From positions 1 through 64,000 of the forward strand of contig JAJKFJ010021253.1 in NCBI GenBank assembly GCA_027382625.1: a DNA stretch of 64,000 bases. The letters run 5' to 3'. The notes below the pieces were generated by a model. That model was not told the origin of the DNA. It searched no databases and was given only the letters and a program-made list of their open reading frames with translations. This stretch comes from Tetmemena sp. SeJ-2015 (taxonomy: Eukaryota; Ciliophora; Spirotrichea; Sporadotrichida; Oxytrichidae). The stretch's first letter is position 1, and each line of letters begins with the position of its first letter. This document shows positions 12,433 to 24,815 of this stretch, one piece after another. The translations under genes and the position numbers were made by a program.

Positions 12433-13909
12433 AGGTGATAACTAACTCCATTGAGCCTTCAAGTCTGATCTAGAGGACTTGTTTATTATTTCTGCCACCA
12501 AGTCTTACTAATATTTTAAGGATTTTTTTTTGGGATTAGATTTGTCAATGAGATTGAAGAGATTTTGAGTAAGAGCTTAAGTTGGAATCAGTATGTTCAA
12601 TCCACATTTCACTTTTGTTACTCCTATACCATTCAGAAGAGATACTTCAACAAGTCTCAAGAGTAGCATGTGCAAGCAATTGGTTGTTAAGCAATTTACG
12701 CACTATTTTAATTATCGTCTAAGTGGATATTAATTCCTCTTATATTCTCTAAAACTTTAAATTTGCAGAAATTTAGTGAATTCCAGATAAAATATAGATA
12801 TATAATTAAACATTCATATTAAGGTTAAGTGTTTTAAGAATTATAAAAAAGTCAAAGATATTCGTAGGACTAGTATCAATCAATTAATTTAAAATATTAA
12901 AAAATACATTTTCTCAGTTTAAAAAATTATTAAAGAAGAGGTGGGGATAAAGTCTACCGTGATCATATATAAACATGTTTTTTTAAGAATCGTCTATCAA
13001 GTCAAAAAATATACTAAAATTACCATCTCCTTAAGAAATTTGGGATTTTAAATTGCTAGAGGTTAATATTTTGAATTTCAGTTTTCAATAAAATCCCATA
13101 TAATGTATTCTAAGTTAAATTAAAACATTTTTCTCTTTTTAAGAAAAATTAACATAGTTCATTCAAGAAATTAAATCAGCTATTACATTTATAAATTTGG
13201 CATCTGAAGTTTTACCCACAAATGCAACATAATATTAATTCTCTTTTAATTAATTTAAATAAATAAGTAAAGACAAGTTCAAGAAAGAAGGAATTTATTA
13301 AAACAATTATTAATCTTTGACATGAAATCAAGATTATTACTCCTCTTTCTAATTTTTTTGTATATAATCATTTAAGTATATTGTATTTTAATATGAATAA
13401 TAATTTGATTTAAAAAATGATGACTCTTCTTATCCAGCGATATATAACAATATATTGATTAGTAACGCTCATTTAAGTTTACTGGGTATGGATTTCACAT
13501 AAGTCACCAAGAAATTAATAAATATAAGCAAATTTGTGTATGTTAAAAATAGAATAAAGTAAGTTCAGCCTTACAATAAAATCTATCATGATTCTAGAGG
13601 AAATTATCTTAATTAAATGAAAACAAATTAAATCTTTTTTTGGTAAATATTTTGCCATAAAAATATTATACAAAAGCAAAACTAAAATTCTAGGAGAGAT
13701 GGCTAAATTTCCGATGGAATCTATATTTGCTTATGCAGTTTTGTTCGTTGAATTATGAGAAGTTATATGAATGTTTTTAATTGTATTTTTATAATACCTA
13801 AATTGAATGATTCTAATTAAAGGACTATATCTCGAATTCCTTCATGACTATTGAATAGGAAGATTGAATCTTAGCTTTCAACTTTAAGAGGAGAAGCATC
13901 AGAACTTTC

Positions 13910-16900
13910 TCAGTTAAAGAGAGAGTTAGCAATGTAGATTAGAGAACCAACCATGAACATGATAGAGGCCTGGAGAGATTCAGCGCTGCTGTTCATGAGG
14001 TCTCCCTCAAGGTTTCTTGAATAGCAGACTCTTTGGTTGGTGGTGCATGTGAGACTGTAGCTGGCGGAAGTAGCAGGTCCCCAGCAGCCAATTGTGTAGG
14101 GGTAGAACTTTGTGAGTGCGTAGTAGTAAGATCCGCTGATTGTGACTCCGTTGCAAATGTCCACTTCACAAGGCTACCAGGCAGTGCCATCGCTCTTGAA
14201 GGGGCCAAGAATCTAATGACCGTCCTTTGCAATACCAATCACTTTCTGAGTTTGGTATGCAGCGTCAGTCACCTTGCTTCTAGCGTAGGTTTGTGGATCT
14301 TAGTTGCAGTTGTAGTCGCTTCTGCAAGTTGAGGGAGTGGTGAGAGATGACTTAAAGGTTGAGGGCCAGACACATGGTGAGAAGCTATGATATCTAAAAA
14401 GCCCTGTCGAAGAAGAGACTCCTCCTAGACACTGATACAATAATAAAAATGATATCAGATCGAGAGGAATAGCGGCTGCGATGTTTGCAGTTGCAGCTTG
14501 AAGAGCGTCCTAAGATAAATGAATTATAATAAGTTTTAATCAGATTTTTAATAAAATGAAAAGAGTTTATAATGCTGCAACTTTAAAATTAAAGATAATA
14601 AACTCAATAGGGTTTGTTGCAGTCATCTGAATTTAGTTTTAGATTAATCCTTTAAATGATATTGTTAGCAATAGAATTTAAAACAAGAACATAATAAGAT
14701 GGCGTAAAAAAAATATTTAAAGACTTAATAAAATAATTCTTATTAAATTCAATTATCTTTTAATTTATCTTATGTATATTATATAATTAACTATTTGAGG
14801 ATAGATTTGCTTTTTTTTCTATTTGTTTCAATTTATCAACCTGTCTCGTGTTTTTAAACTCTGTAATAAATCAGCAAAGCACATTTAAATGCCTAATAAT
14901 TTGGAATTAAAAGACAATAAATACAGAAAAAGTACCAAAATAAGTATGCATCATTACATTCAGAGATTAGTTATTCGTCCAAATAAGGCTAAAATTATCT
15001 ATAAATGTAATTTTAATATATTTATCTAGCTTTGAGACAAGATTTAGCTTCTGACTATAATTATTAATTTATGATTTTATCAAAGAATATTCTCTATTTG
15101 AATATTACTTTAAGATATCTAAGTGTTTTATTTTATTTAAGATACTGAGGTAGAAAGTCCTGAATAAATGGGCACACCATTTGCTAGCACTCCAACCACT
15201 CTCTCGTTAATTCCAGAAAACTCAGTCAGGTTCAAAATATCTGAGTTAGGGTTTGAGGTTTCGATATTAACAATAAATTTAAGTTTAACTTATGATTAAA
15301 ATTTTAGCTTGAGGATTATAGCTGTAGCTGAAGTCCAACCATTTTTGCAAAGGAGAGAGTTTGCGTCGGTGGCTGAAGAAATAGTGGTCTTGCTTAAGTA
15401 GGAAGGGTCGGTGTCGAATTTCACTTTGAAGTCCACATAGTTTTCAATAACATTAACACCACTTATTTCGTAGAAGCAGTGGTCTGGGAGGGAGTTGGTT
15501 TGAACTCTGATGTAGGTCTCACCATCTTCTTCAATGGAGCAAGTCATTTTGAATTTTCTCTACCAGGTACAGCCTCCCGAAGGAGCCTTTAGAAGTCCAT
15601 TGCATTGGGTCATACCTAGACAAATCACAGTATTAGACTTAAGATTTTTGAATTGAAGTTTATTTTCTGGCTTGTCTTGAGTGTCTGTGAGTTGCATCTA
15701 GGAAATAAAGCTTTCACACTCTGTTAACTTTTCGGAGGTGGGTTCCTTTGGAATTGGTCTTGCCACAACAGTAAAATTTGGCTAGTCTTCAGACTTCTTA
15801 TAGAATAATTGAGAATTATTAAATAATTTTGGGTTTAGAGTTTTTTTTTAAAAATGTAATTCAAAATACTATCACCTATTCTCAGTTATTATAAATTCAA
15901 TAAGTTTACTAAGGTAGGAAAAGATCAAATAAAAATAATAACTAATTTCAATATAACTTGATTTTATAAAAATATGTATATAGAAGTTTGTAAATGGTAA
16001 AATAGTTAATAAATTTATTTTAAAAAAGACATTTCAAAGAAAAGAAGATAGTTTAAACGCCCACCGACTTCTCAACTATTGGCTTGACAATTTAAAGTAC
16101 AGAGAGCATTTGCTCGAGCTCAAGCTCATATAGTTCTCCCTTGCACTGAGTGCACACAGCATCTTGTTTGGTTGAATTTTGATAAGTGCCAAAAAACATG
16201 GAAAGCAAGCTCTCTTCAACTGCAGGATCTACAAAATATTTATAGTTCAAATATGAGCAATTACCTATTACTATAAAACAATGAAGGCATTAATATGAGA
16301 AAACTACCTCTAATTTCGTTTACTTAAAGGTTCAATTATTAATTTATTAACTCATTGATTTTGCTGTTATAGTTTCCAAATTTTATTTTATTATAGTTTT
16401 ATGATTATTTTTTTTAAAAAAATATGTCATTAGGGTCAAACCTAGGGGGATCAGTTGAGGTTGTTCTAGGCTTTTATTTATGTTTGCAAGTTATCGTCAT
16501 AAAGGTCAAATTTATGGAACAGGAGTCTATTTCAGAAGTGAATTTGCAATTGCTCTTGTTGCAATATTCAGGATCAATTTTTTCATTTTTATAAATTAAA
16601 TGATAATATGGGGGGGTCACTTTTCTAAAGACCTCCTAAAATAATTCAATCTTGATTGTTTCATGCCTATTTTTCGATGAATACACGAAAAATAGGCTAT
16701 CAAATAAAATTAGCTAGCTTTTATGACAGAAACTTAATGTACGGAAACTGGTAATAATGGAGATCAATTCAGGGTTCCATCCTCTGGGGTTACAAATAAT
16801 CAGATCTCAAAGATTGCGAGTATCCTATTTCTACATTGTAATAAATGAATGCTGGCAGAAGGCACGCAAAATCTTACTCAAGAGAATTAGGTGTGAGACA

Positions 16901-19900
16901 CAAGTATGGAAATATACTTAATAACTTAAAACCACTGGCACCCTTTGTGACTTACTTACGAGTATATTCAAGTTATTACTGCTAATCTATAAAGTTGCCA
17001 GATGAAGATTGACTCCTGAAATGTTTTTTTTTTATTAAATAAATTATATTAGGGTTATAATTATAAATCTTCTCTTAATTCATTATCTATATCCTCCAAA
17101 TTATATTTAATATTTTTAAATGAGGATAAGTTTGACCTTGAAAAACAAACTCAGGACCACATATTTAAAAATTATTAAAATTATAATTTATAATTTCTTG
17201 AGCAAAATTAAACAATAATCTTTAAAAGATATTAAATAAATACTTGTTTATTACAAAAATTCAGTTTTTAAACTTCTATCCATCTTTTGCATACTTTTCA
17301 CCAAAAGCAAATATCCTTTTCATAAATAAGATTATTTTAGAATGAAAACGAATGGATAATCGAGGGTTGGTAAAATGTAAAATAAATCGTTTTCAATGCT
17401 AATTTCTAGTGGCTCTAAAGCGAGACAGTTTGAATCTTGCTTTTTTTTAGTTGGAATTGATTTGAAACCAGATATAATTAATTAAACATTACACCTAATT
17501 TAATTTCTTTAACTTCAAATTTGATCATTTAGACTTTTTGACTTTCTTTGTAAAAAGATATATTTATTAAAATCAACAACACCATAATATATAGATAAGG
17601 CGTACTCATAATCGATAAATCGAAACTTGCTAGGCTGGGATGAAATAAAAGTATCAGGGTGTGAATTATACCTAAAGGCCACTGCGGTTTAGCTTCGCCA
17701 GCTAATATGAGCTCATCTATGGACTTTTATAACAAGAGGGATGATGAGTGGTGGTCTGATAGAGACCTTGAGTGAGGATGGAAAAGCTTTGCAAATTGCA
17801 CGTTGAGCGAGCAAACCAGTAGCAACTCATCATATTGAAGACGAAAGCGAGATCAATTACATCAAGAAGATGGTATTGGAAGATGTTGAGATCAAAGTGG
17901 CAGAGGGCGCCTCGAGGGAGAACTTCGAGTTGATCTCAACATAGGGCACAGGAGTCCTTATACTCACAAGGATCGAGTCTTATAGCTACAACTGTCTATT
18001 TAGGAGAGGAACATAGACCATCATACCCTGCTCGATTGACTTACCATCAGATGATGGACTGTAGCTCACGAATAATGGTTACACTCTCCTCGGTGCACTT
18101 TATCATTTAGTAGCTGCCTCATGCTCAGATCCATATGCAACTTGTCAAGCAATGCGATGGACGACTTGGAAGCTAATGCAAATGATTTACACGAGAGACT
18201 GAAAGGTAAGCTGATTAAAAGTGTGTGCTAAATATATATGGCATTAGTTGAGCAGTCAGACTTTAGATTTAGTAAAAATTAAGCGTTCTCAAATTTCATA
18301 AAAAATTCTATTAAATGTAAAAAATAATTAAAAATAATATCCTTTTATTAAATTATATAATATAACACACACTAAATTTAATCGGTCAAAGTCAACCAAA
18401 GTATTCGCTTTATTTTTTATTGTTAAAATATTATTTAATTATTATAAGAATAAGTTAGAATTTAAAAAGATTAGGAATATTCCTACAAGACTTGTCTTTT
18501 GCTATATTCTCATGTACTTTTATTTGAGTTTAGAAATGAGAGTTTCCTCTCTTGTATAAATTAATGATGATAAACGGCAAATTTTCCTAAAATTTTTAAA
18601 TTTTTTCTTTTTAAACTTTAAAAATTTCCTGATTAAAAAAATTTTTTTTTTAGTATGGGTTTTTATGAAGAGTTTAGATAAATTGAAAAAAAAAAAAAAA
18701 TTCCTACCCAAAATTAAAATTGAAATTCTTTATTTTAACTTGCCCCTTTTTAAAAAGTTTAAACCCCCATTTTTTCTATAGGAGTTAATTATTTTAAAAA
18801 TATTCCCAAAAAATTATCTTTTTTTTTTTAAAAAAATATATTTTTTTCAAAAAATTAAAAAATTTTTATTCCAAATTAAGTGTTTTCCTTTAAAATTTTT
18901 TTTTATTTATTTAAAAAATTCAAATTTTAATTTTTAAAAAATTAAATTTCTTTTTATTTTAATTCAAAAATTAGTAAAAATCGTAAGAATTTGGAGAGAA
19001 ATAAAAATTTTTAATCAATTTTTTAATTTTTTTATTCGGGAAATAATTTTATTTAAATTTTTAAAAAAAATTAAACCCTAAAAAAAGAACCCCACCATGA
19101 AATAAAAGAAAAAAATTTTCTATATCCTAGACTTCCTAAAAAAAGTAAGAAATTTAACTGAAAATTAAAGAAAAAAATAAATTTTTAAACATTTATTTCC
19201 AAAAAATATGTTTTTTTAAATTTTTAGTTTTTTTCACTATTCATTTTGGGAAAAATTATTTCCAAAAAAATTTTTTAAATTTCATTAAACCCAAAACATT
19301 TTTTTTCCCTTAATTTTTTTCAATAAAACTTTTTTTTTTTTAAATTTAAACTGAAAAATAATGCTTGGCCCATCCAGAAAAACTTTATAAAAGAGTCAGG
19401 GAACCCCTTTTTTAGGGGAAAAGAAAAAGGAAAAAAGGGCGAAAAGGTTAATTTTCGGCCTTGTAAAATTTTAAAATAAAAAAAAAATTTTTTAATTAAA
19501 ATTCAAAATTTTTTTTTAAAATAAAAGAGGGTTTTAAATGATTACTTTTTAAATAGTTTTAAAAAATACTGCGGGGGAAAATTCCCGCGCGCGGGGAAAT
19601 TTTTCCCCCGGTTTAAATAAATTAAAAAAAAAAAGAGTTTGGGGGAAATTCAAAAGGTTATAAATATTTTTTTAATAGTTTAAAAATTTTAAAAATTTTT
19701 TCCCTTTTTTTTCCCCCAAAATACTGTGAAAATCTAAAACATTTTTTTTGAATGAGAACATTTCTCTTTTCAACTAGTTTTATTTTTATTTCAAAATTTT
19801 TTTAATTTTTATTTTCAACTTTTTAAAAAAGTTTTTGGAAAGGGATAAGGGTTTTTCCCACACTTTTGTTTTTCAAATAACAACGGGCCTTTTGGCAAAA

Positions 19901-22900
19901 AATTTTTTTTAAATTTTAGAAATAAGCAAAAATAAAAATTTTTTTTTTCAAGACAACCCTTGCTTTAAAAAATTTGTGGATGGGGAAAAAAATATTGATT
20001 TAGAAATTTTAATTATTTCCAAAATTTTTTTTTTAAGTTTTAACCCATATCTTTTTTTTTTCACCCTCAAAGGTTTTCCCGAAATAATCGAAAAAAAATT
20101 TTTGTAAATTTATTTTCCCGCAATTTTTAAAAAAATTTAAAAAAAATTTTTAAAGGGTTTTTACTCAAAATAAATAAATGATTACAGGGTTTGAAAAGCC
20201 CCTTTATGAAAAAAATTTAAATTTTTAAAATTTTTTCCGGGCAATTTAAATGGTTTAAAAGGTTTATAAAAAAGATCAAATCGGGCCCCTTTTAGAAAAA
20301 AAATTAAAAACCCCTGTTCCCCTAGTTTTAAAATTTTTTTAACGAAAAAAAATTTTTTGGCAGCCCTTTTTGCTGCATTCCATTCCCAAAAAGGGCCCGA
20401 GAATTTTCTTTTAATTTGTAAAAAGTCGATTGGAAAAAAAAAAAATATTTTTTTTGTAAAAAATTTTTTTCCCCCCTTGGGGAAATTGGGGTTTTGGAAA
20501 ATTTTTTTTTCAAACCAAAATTACCATAAATAAAAAAACTTTAGAGGCGGGTTTTTTTATAAAATTTTTTTGGGAATCAAAAAAATTTTAAATTTTTTTT
20601 TGGGCATTTTTCCCTTTAAATAAAAAATATCAACAAAAAAGAAAATAAAAAAGGAGTTTTTTGGGGGTTTTCAGATCAGAAAAAAACTAGCTTCAGGGAA
20701 AAAAAAACCCACAAACTAATATTTAAATTTTTTTCCCCAACTTAAATTTTAAAATGGAATTTATCCCCTTAAAATAGGAAAGGGAAGAAAAATCAAAGCC
20801 TTTTAAACTATATAAAATTAAAGGGGTTTTAAATTTTAAATTTTTTTTCCATTTGGGAAAAATAACTTAAAAAAATAATTTTTTTTGGAATTTAAAAGTG
20901 AGGCATTTCATGGGCCCGGGTAAAATTTGGAATAAAAATTTAAGTAAAAGATTTTCTTCTATCATTCCATTAAAACCAAAGCTTTCTCTTCATTTAAAAT
21001 TAAAAATAAAAAACTTTTTTAAATTTTTTTCTCAAAAAAAAAAAAATTTTTTTAAGATTGAAAAAATTTTTTAGAAAGAAAAATTAAATTTAGTTTATCC
21101 CAAAAAATTAAAAAATTTTTCATTTTTTTTTAAAAAAAATTTAAAAACAAACCCCTAATTTTTTTCCATCCCAGAAAATTAGAAATAATTCCTTTTTAAA
21201 AATAACTTTTTTTCAAAAAAAAACCTTATCTTTGAAAAAACCCAAATTTAAAAGGTGTTGAATTTTTGGAAATTAAATTCTTAATTTTTTGTTTAAAAAT
21301 TTGAAAAAATTTTTAAAATTTTTAAATTCTTTGTTAAAAATTTTTTTTTAAAATTTTATATTTTTGAATCCAAACTTTAAAAATTATTTTGAAGTTCCAA
21401 GTATTTTTTTCTTCATTTAAGCTTGAGTCCTTTATCTTCATTCTCTTGAATCAATTTTTTATTATTGTGAGGGAGGTCCCAATATAGCAATGCTCATTTT
21501 TTGAAAAGCAATTTTGGAAATTCGGAGGAATGGAAATATATCATTTGGAAAAGGGAATTCAGAAACTTGGGAGAAATATAATCTAAAACAAAATTATATG
21601 ATAATCCAAAGGGAAAGCAATTCATAGTTGGAATGCTTCAAAGTATAGAAGAAATTTTTTTAAAATTTAAAAAAGAAATAAATGAAATTAGTGAATCACA
21701 AAAGCAAAACTTAGAAAATTTTTTTTCTTAGGGGAAATTCTTCTTCAAAAATTTTTCTTAAAAAAATTTTTATTTTATAAATAAAAATTTAATCAAATTT
21801 TTAAAAAATTTTTAGGGGTTTAAATTTTTATCTTTAAAAAAGTTTAAATTTAAAAACTTGGGAAAAAAATAATGGGGAATGCGCGGAAAAAATTTCCCCG
21901 GGCGGAAAAATTTTCCCAATTTTTTTAAATTAAATTTTAATGAAAAAAAACTTTTTTTTTTTGAAAATTTTGAAAAAAATTATTACCTTTAAAAGTTTTA
22001 TGGTTCCCCTTTCCCCAAAAAAAAATTTTGGGGGAATTCCCTTTTACTTTAAAACCGGGAAAAAATTTTTTTAAAATTAATTTAAATTTAATTTAAAAAT
22101 TAAATTTATTTCCAAATTTTTTTTTAAATTTTAAAGAAATTTAAATTTAAATTTTAAATTTTTTTAAAAATTATTTAAAATTTTAAAATTTTTTTTAATT
22201 TAAAAAAACTTTTTAAAACTTTTAAAAATAAACACATTTTTAAAGGTTTTTAAAAATATTTTTAATCTTTAAATTTTTTACTTTGAAAAATATAACAAAC
22301 AAGGCAATAAATGAACCCCGGTTTTAAAAAAGAAAATAAAATTTTAATTTTCAAAAAATTTTTTAAACCATAAATTTATTAAAATTTTTTTTCCCCCTTC
22401 TTAAATTTTTTTAAATTTTTTTAAAAAAAAAATTTTAAAAAAAAAAATTTTATTAAAATTTAAAATTTTTAAAAAAAGCCTTTTAAATTTTTATAAAAAT
22501 AGAAAAAAAATAATTAAATAGGAAAAAGGTTTTTTTGAAACCCATTTTGAAAGGTAAAAAAAAATTTAAATTTTTTTGATTTATTTAAATTAAAATGGTT
22601 TTTTTTTTTAATTTTTTAAATTTAAAAAATTTAAAATTTTAAAATCATTCAACCTTTTTAAAAAAATTAAAAAAGGGGATCTTAAAAAATTAAACGAAAA
22701 TCCCTTTTTATCTTTTTAAAATTCCCAAATTTTTCCTTTATTGCTATAAATGAATGTAATATTTTTATTGGTTCATACATCAGAGGATTTTTTATTTTAT
22801 CTATTATTTTTCTGATTTAAACAAGCAGTTAGAAGTCGAACAAGAGGCTGTGCTTAGGAAATTAGGATCATGAAAATTCTTAATGAATTTCTATAGCCTT

Positions 22901-24815
22901 GGTTGCTATAAATATTTAGATTATGAATCAGTCAGCTAAGAAGAAATAAGAAGTACTAAATGATAATATTCTTAAAAGCCATAAGTAATCTGAATATGTT
23001 GAAATTGTGAAAAGTATTATATGTCCAACCCAAAAAGGATATAAATGCTAAATAATTTAAAGGCAAGAAATATTTATATAAGCCCTGTGATAAAATAAAA
23101 CTATACAATAACGATATAAATAATAGAGTTCAAGCAATTGCATTCATTTTAACATCCTAAAAAATTCATTTTGCTCATAAATGAATAATTTAAAAATAAA
23201 GGTTTTAAAATTTCATTGATATATATTACATATTTCTAAATTTATTTAGTATATTTTGATATTGCCATAAAAAAAATATTCAAAGGAATACTTATCCATA
23301 TAAATTTCATCCTTTTTAATTTATTTATGTATAAATAAATCATTAAAATGCACTCAGGATAACATTAATTGCCTCTGTAGAGAGTATATTCCTAATAAAC
23401 TGAAGGCTCATGAAATAGGCAGGTATATCCAGATTTTACAGTGCAATCAGTATTGCAGCCAGCTGCAGCTGTAGGATCTCCATAATCACAAACCTCGGTA
23501 TCTGTCTATACAACTCCGTCTACAAATAATTAATTCAAATTCCAGAACCCTTTCTATAACTTATGATAGGGCTTCACTTATCTGTAATTAAATTTGGCCA
23601 CTTTTCTTTGAATTTATTTTAAGATATAGTTTTAAGTCGTGTTTCTTACCTCCGCAAGTAGCTTAAGCAGTCTTAAATTATGAGAAGAAGAGGATGCTTA
23701 AGAATCTAAGAGAATACTTTATATTCGCAAAGACCTTAATTAAATAAAATTAAATTAAGAAATAATTTAATAATTTTAAAACTTGGGAGAGTTAAAGTAT
23801 GAATTTTTGGGCTGAATTTAATTCCTTTTAATTTAAATTATTTAATCATAATCCATTTTTCTTCTTAGGTTTCGTTCTGAGAAGAACTTGTGAAGAGTTT
23901 CGCTTGAATAATTATTTAAATTGCCTGATTTTTTGCTTCAGAATTTGTAATTTTGATATCTCTTCGTAGGTTTCCAATCATTTTGGCAAGAAAAAAACTT
24001 TTTTTATCAAACAAGCATTATATTAAGCTTTCTGCTTCGCATTTTATCGCCCTAGAATTTTAAACTCTCTCTCTTCATTTATTATTTTAATTTAAATCTG
24101 ATTTTCATTTATATTTCAACGATATAATTAATTTAATCAATAAATATTAAAATTAATATTAGGTTAACAAAATAATACTCTGAAATTCTATCTTTATAAT
24201 TTAAATTTTTGAGTTAAGAGATTTCCTTTAATTGCCATTTATTATTTGTAAATAATTTTTTTCAAAGCTAATTAAGAGGCTTACATTTCAAAAATTATCC
24301 TGATTTTAAAAGATTAGATTTGAGGAATTATAAATAATTTTAAGTTTTAATAAATTCAGAAGTATATATGCTTCTCCTTATTTATTACAGAATCTACTAC
24401 TTAAAAAGTATATTTAATGAGAAATATAAGTTACTTCTTCCAGCTTAATAAATTAAATCTCACATTAAAAATAGAATTTTAAAATAGATTGGGCAAAGAT
24501 TTAGATAGCTGAAGTTAAATTAATTTCTCCAAATCATCTTAATTATAAATTTCAAAATGAATTAACTTTTAAAATAATTCTCTCTATAAATAAGGAGTAT
24601 TTTCTATAAAAAAGTTATAAAAAAGAAGATTAGGCCATTATATTTCATAAATTCTTCTATTATTCTTTGAAAATTTTCAAACTATTTTTTTAAAAAGAAA
24701 GAAATGGGTGCTTACGATATAATTAATATATTCACTTATGAAAGAAATAAAATATTTACTTTGACTTCCCTTCAAGCTCACCAAAGATATTCTTTAACCG
24801 AGTTAGTTCAAACAT
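13910..24815 (-). CDS. Gene B: YHYH-domain, Cys-rich membrane/secreted protein
   Basis: Minus-strand paralogue of gene A with its MDSs in linear order. N-terminus at ATG 24815 (MFELTRLKNIFGELEGKSK). Signal/anchor at about 23725-23650 (FLSILFFSQFKTAQATCG). DUF4215-type Cys repeat at about 23530-23370 (DGVVQTDTEVCDYGD, GCNTDCTVKSGYTC). Cys piece at 16590-16425 (DPEYCNKSNCKFTSEIDSCS). A piece at 16235-16050 (DPAVEESLLSMFFGTY, AVCTQCKGELYELEL). YHYH domain in two blocks: 15805-15140 (EEDGETYIRV, LPDHCFYEISG, VVGVLANGVPIYSGLS) and about 14515-13910 (ALQAATANIAAAIPLD, FRYHSFSPC, VIGIAKDGHQILGPF). It ends in a hydrophobic tail (SIMFMVGSLIYIANSLFN) and TGA 13912-13910, as for a GPI or TM anchor. The family's last YHYH motif is degenerate here (GSYYYA). 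A 27-bp IES with pointer ATC is likely within the second YHYH block. Confidence 0.75.
16665..16697. repeat. Perfect 12-bp inverted repeat around an ATG
   Basis: Arm 16665-16676 (GCCTATTTTTCG) pairs perfectly with 16686-16697. The 9-base loop 16677-16685 begins with the ATG of the 111-codon ORF. As RNA it would put the start codon in a hairpin loop. Confidence 0.8.
16677..17012 (+). CDS. 111-codon ORF with start codon in a hairpin loop, unknown
   Basis: ATG 16677 to TGA 17010-17012, continuous with TAA/TAG as Gln. It begins MNTRKIGYQIKLASFYDRNL and later reads NAGRRHAKSYSRELGVRHKY. Composition is clearly less AT-rich than the flanks. It lies on the strand opposite gene B, just upstream of the DPEYC MDS in the transcription sense, inside what would be an IES. 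No family recognised; a transposon or germline-limited gene is possible. Confidence 0.4.
17690..18290 (+). pseudogene. Plus-strand ORF cluster, frameshifted, transposon-like
   Basis: Three frames take turns. First, 17708 onward (MSSSMDFYNKRDDEWWSDRD). Second, an open frame 17807-18202 that includes ATG 17870 and TGA 18200 (EDESEINYIKKMVLEDVEIK, TIIPCSIDLPSDDGLQLTNN). Third, a helical tail to about 18290 (AMDDLEANANDLHERLKGK). GC-richer than the flanks. The pattern is of one protein broken by at least two frameshifts. It sits inside the longest IES of gene B. It may be the small third ORF of a TBE-like element, but I cannot confirm this from motifs. Confidence 0.4.
18500..22750. other. Homopolymer-dominated AT block, probable poor consensus
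   Basis: Nearly every run is inflated (A, T, G or C runs of 4-10), in a style unlike the AT-rich but normal sequence on either side. Short strings of G and C runs occur (for example near 19570-19610 and 21880-21915). No reading frame with protein-like composition survives. The change is abrupt at both ends. It occupies part of the gene B IES. I interpret it as an uncorrected long-read or badly collapsed repeat segment rather than biology. Confidence 0.6.

Noticed and set aside
18520..20513. Lys/Phe-rich open frames in the homopolymer block
   Set aside because: They are by-products of A/T runs and have no protein-like composition.
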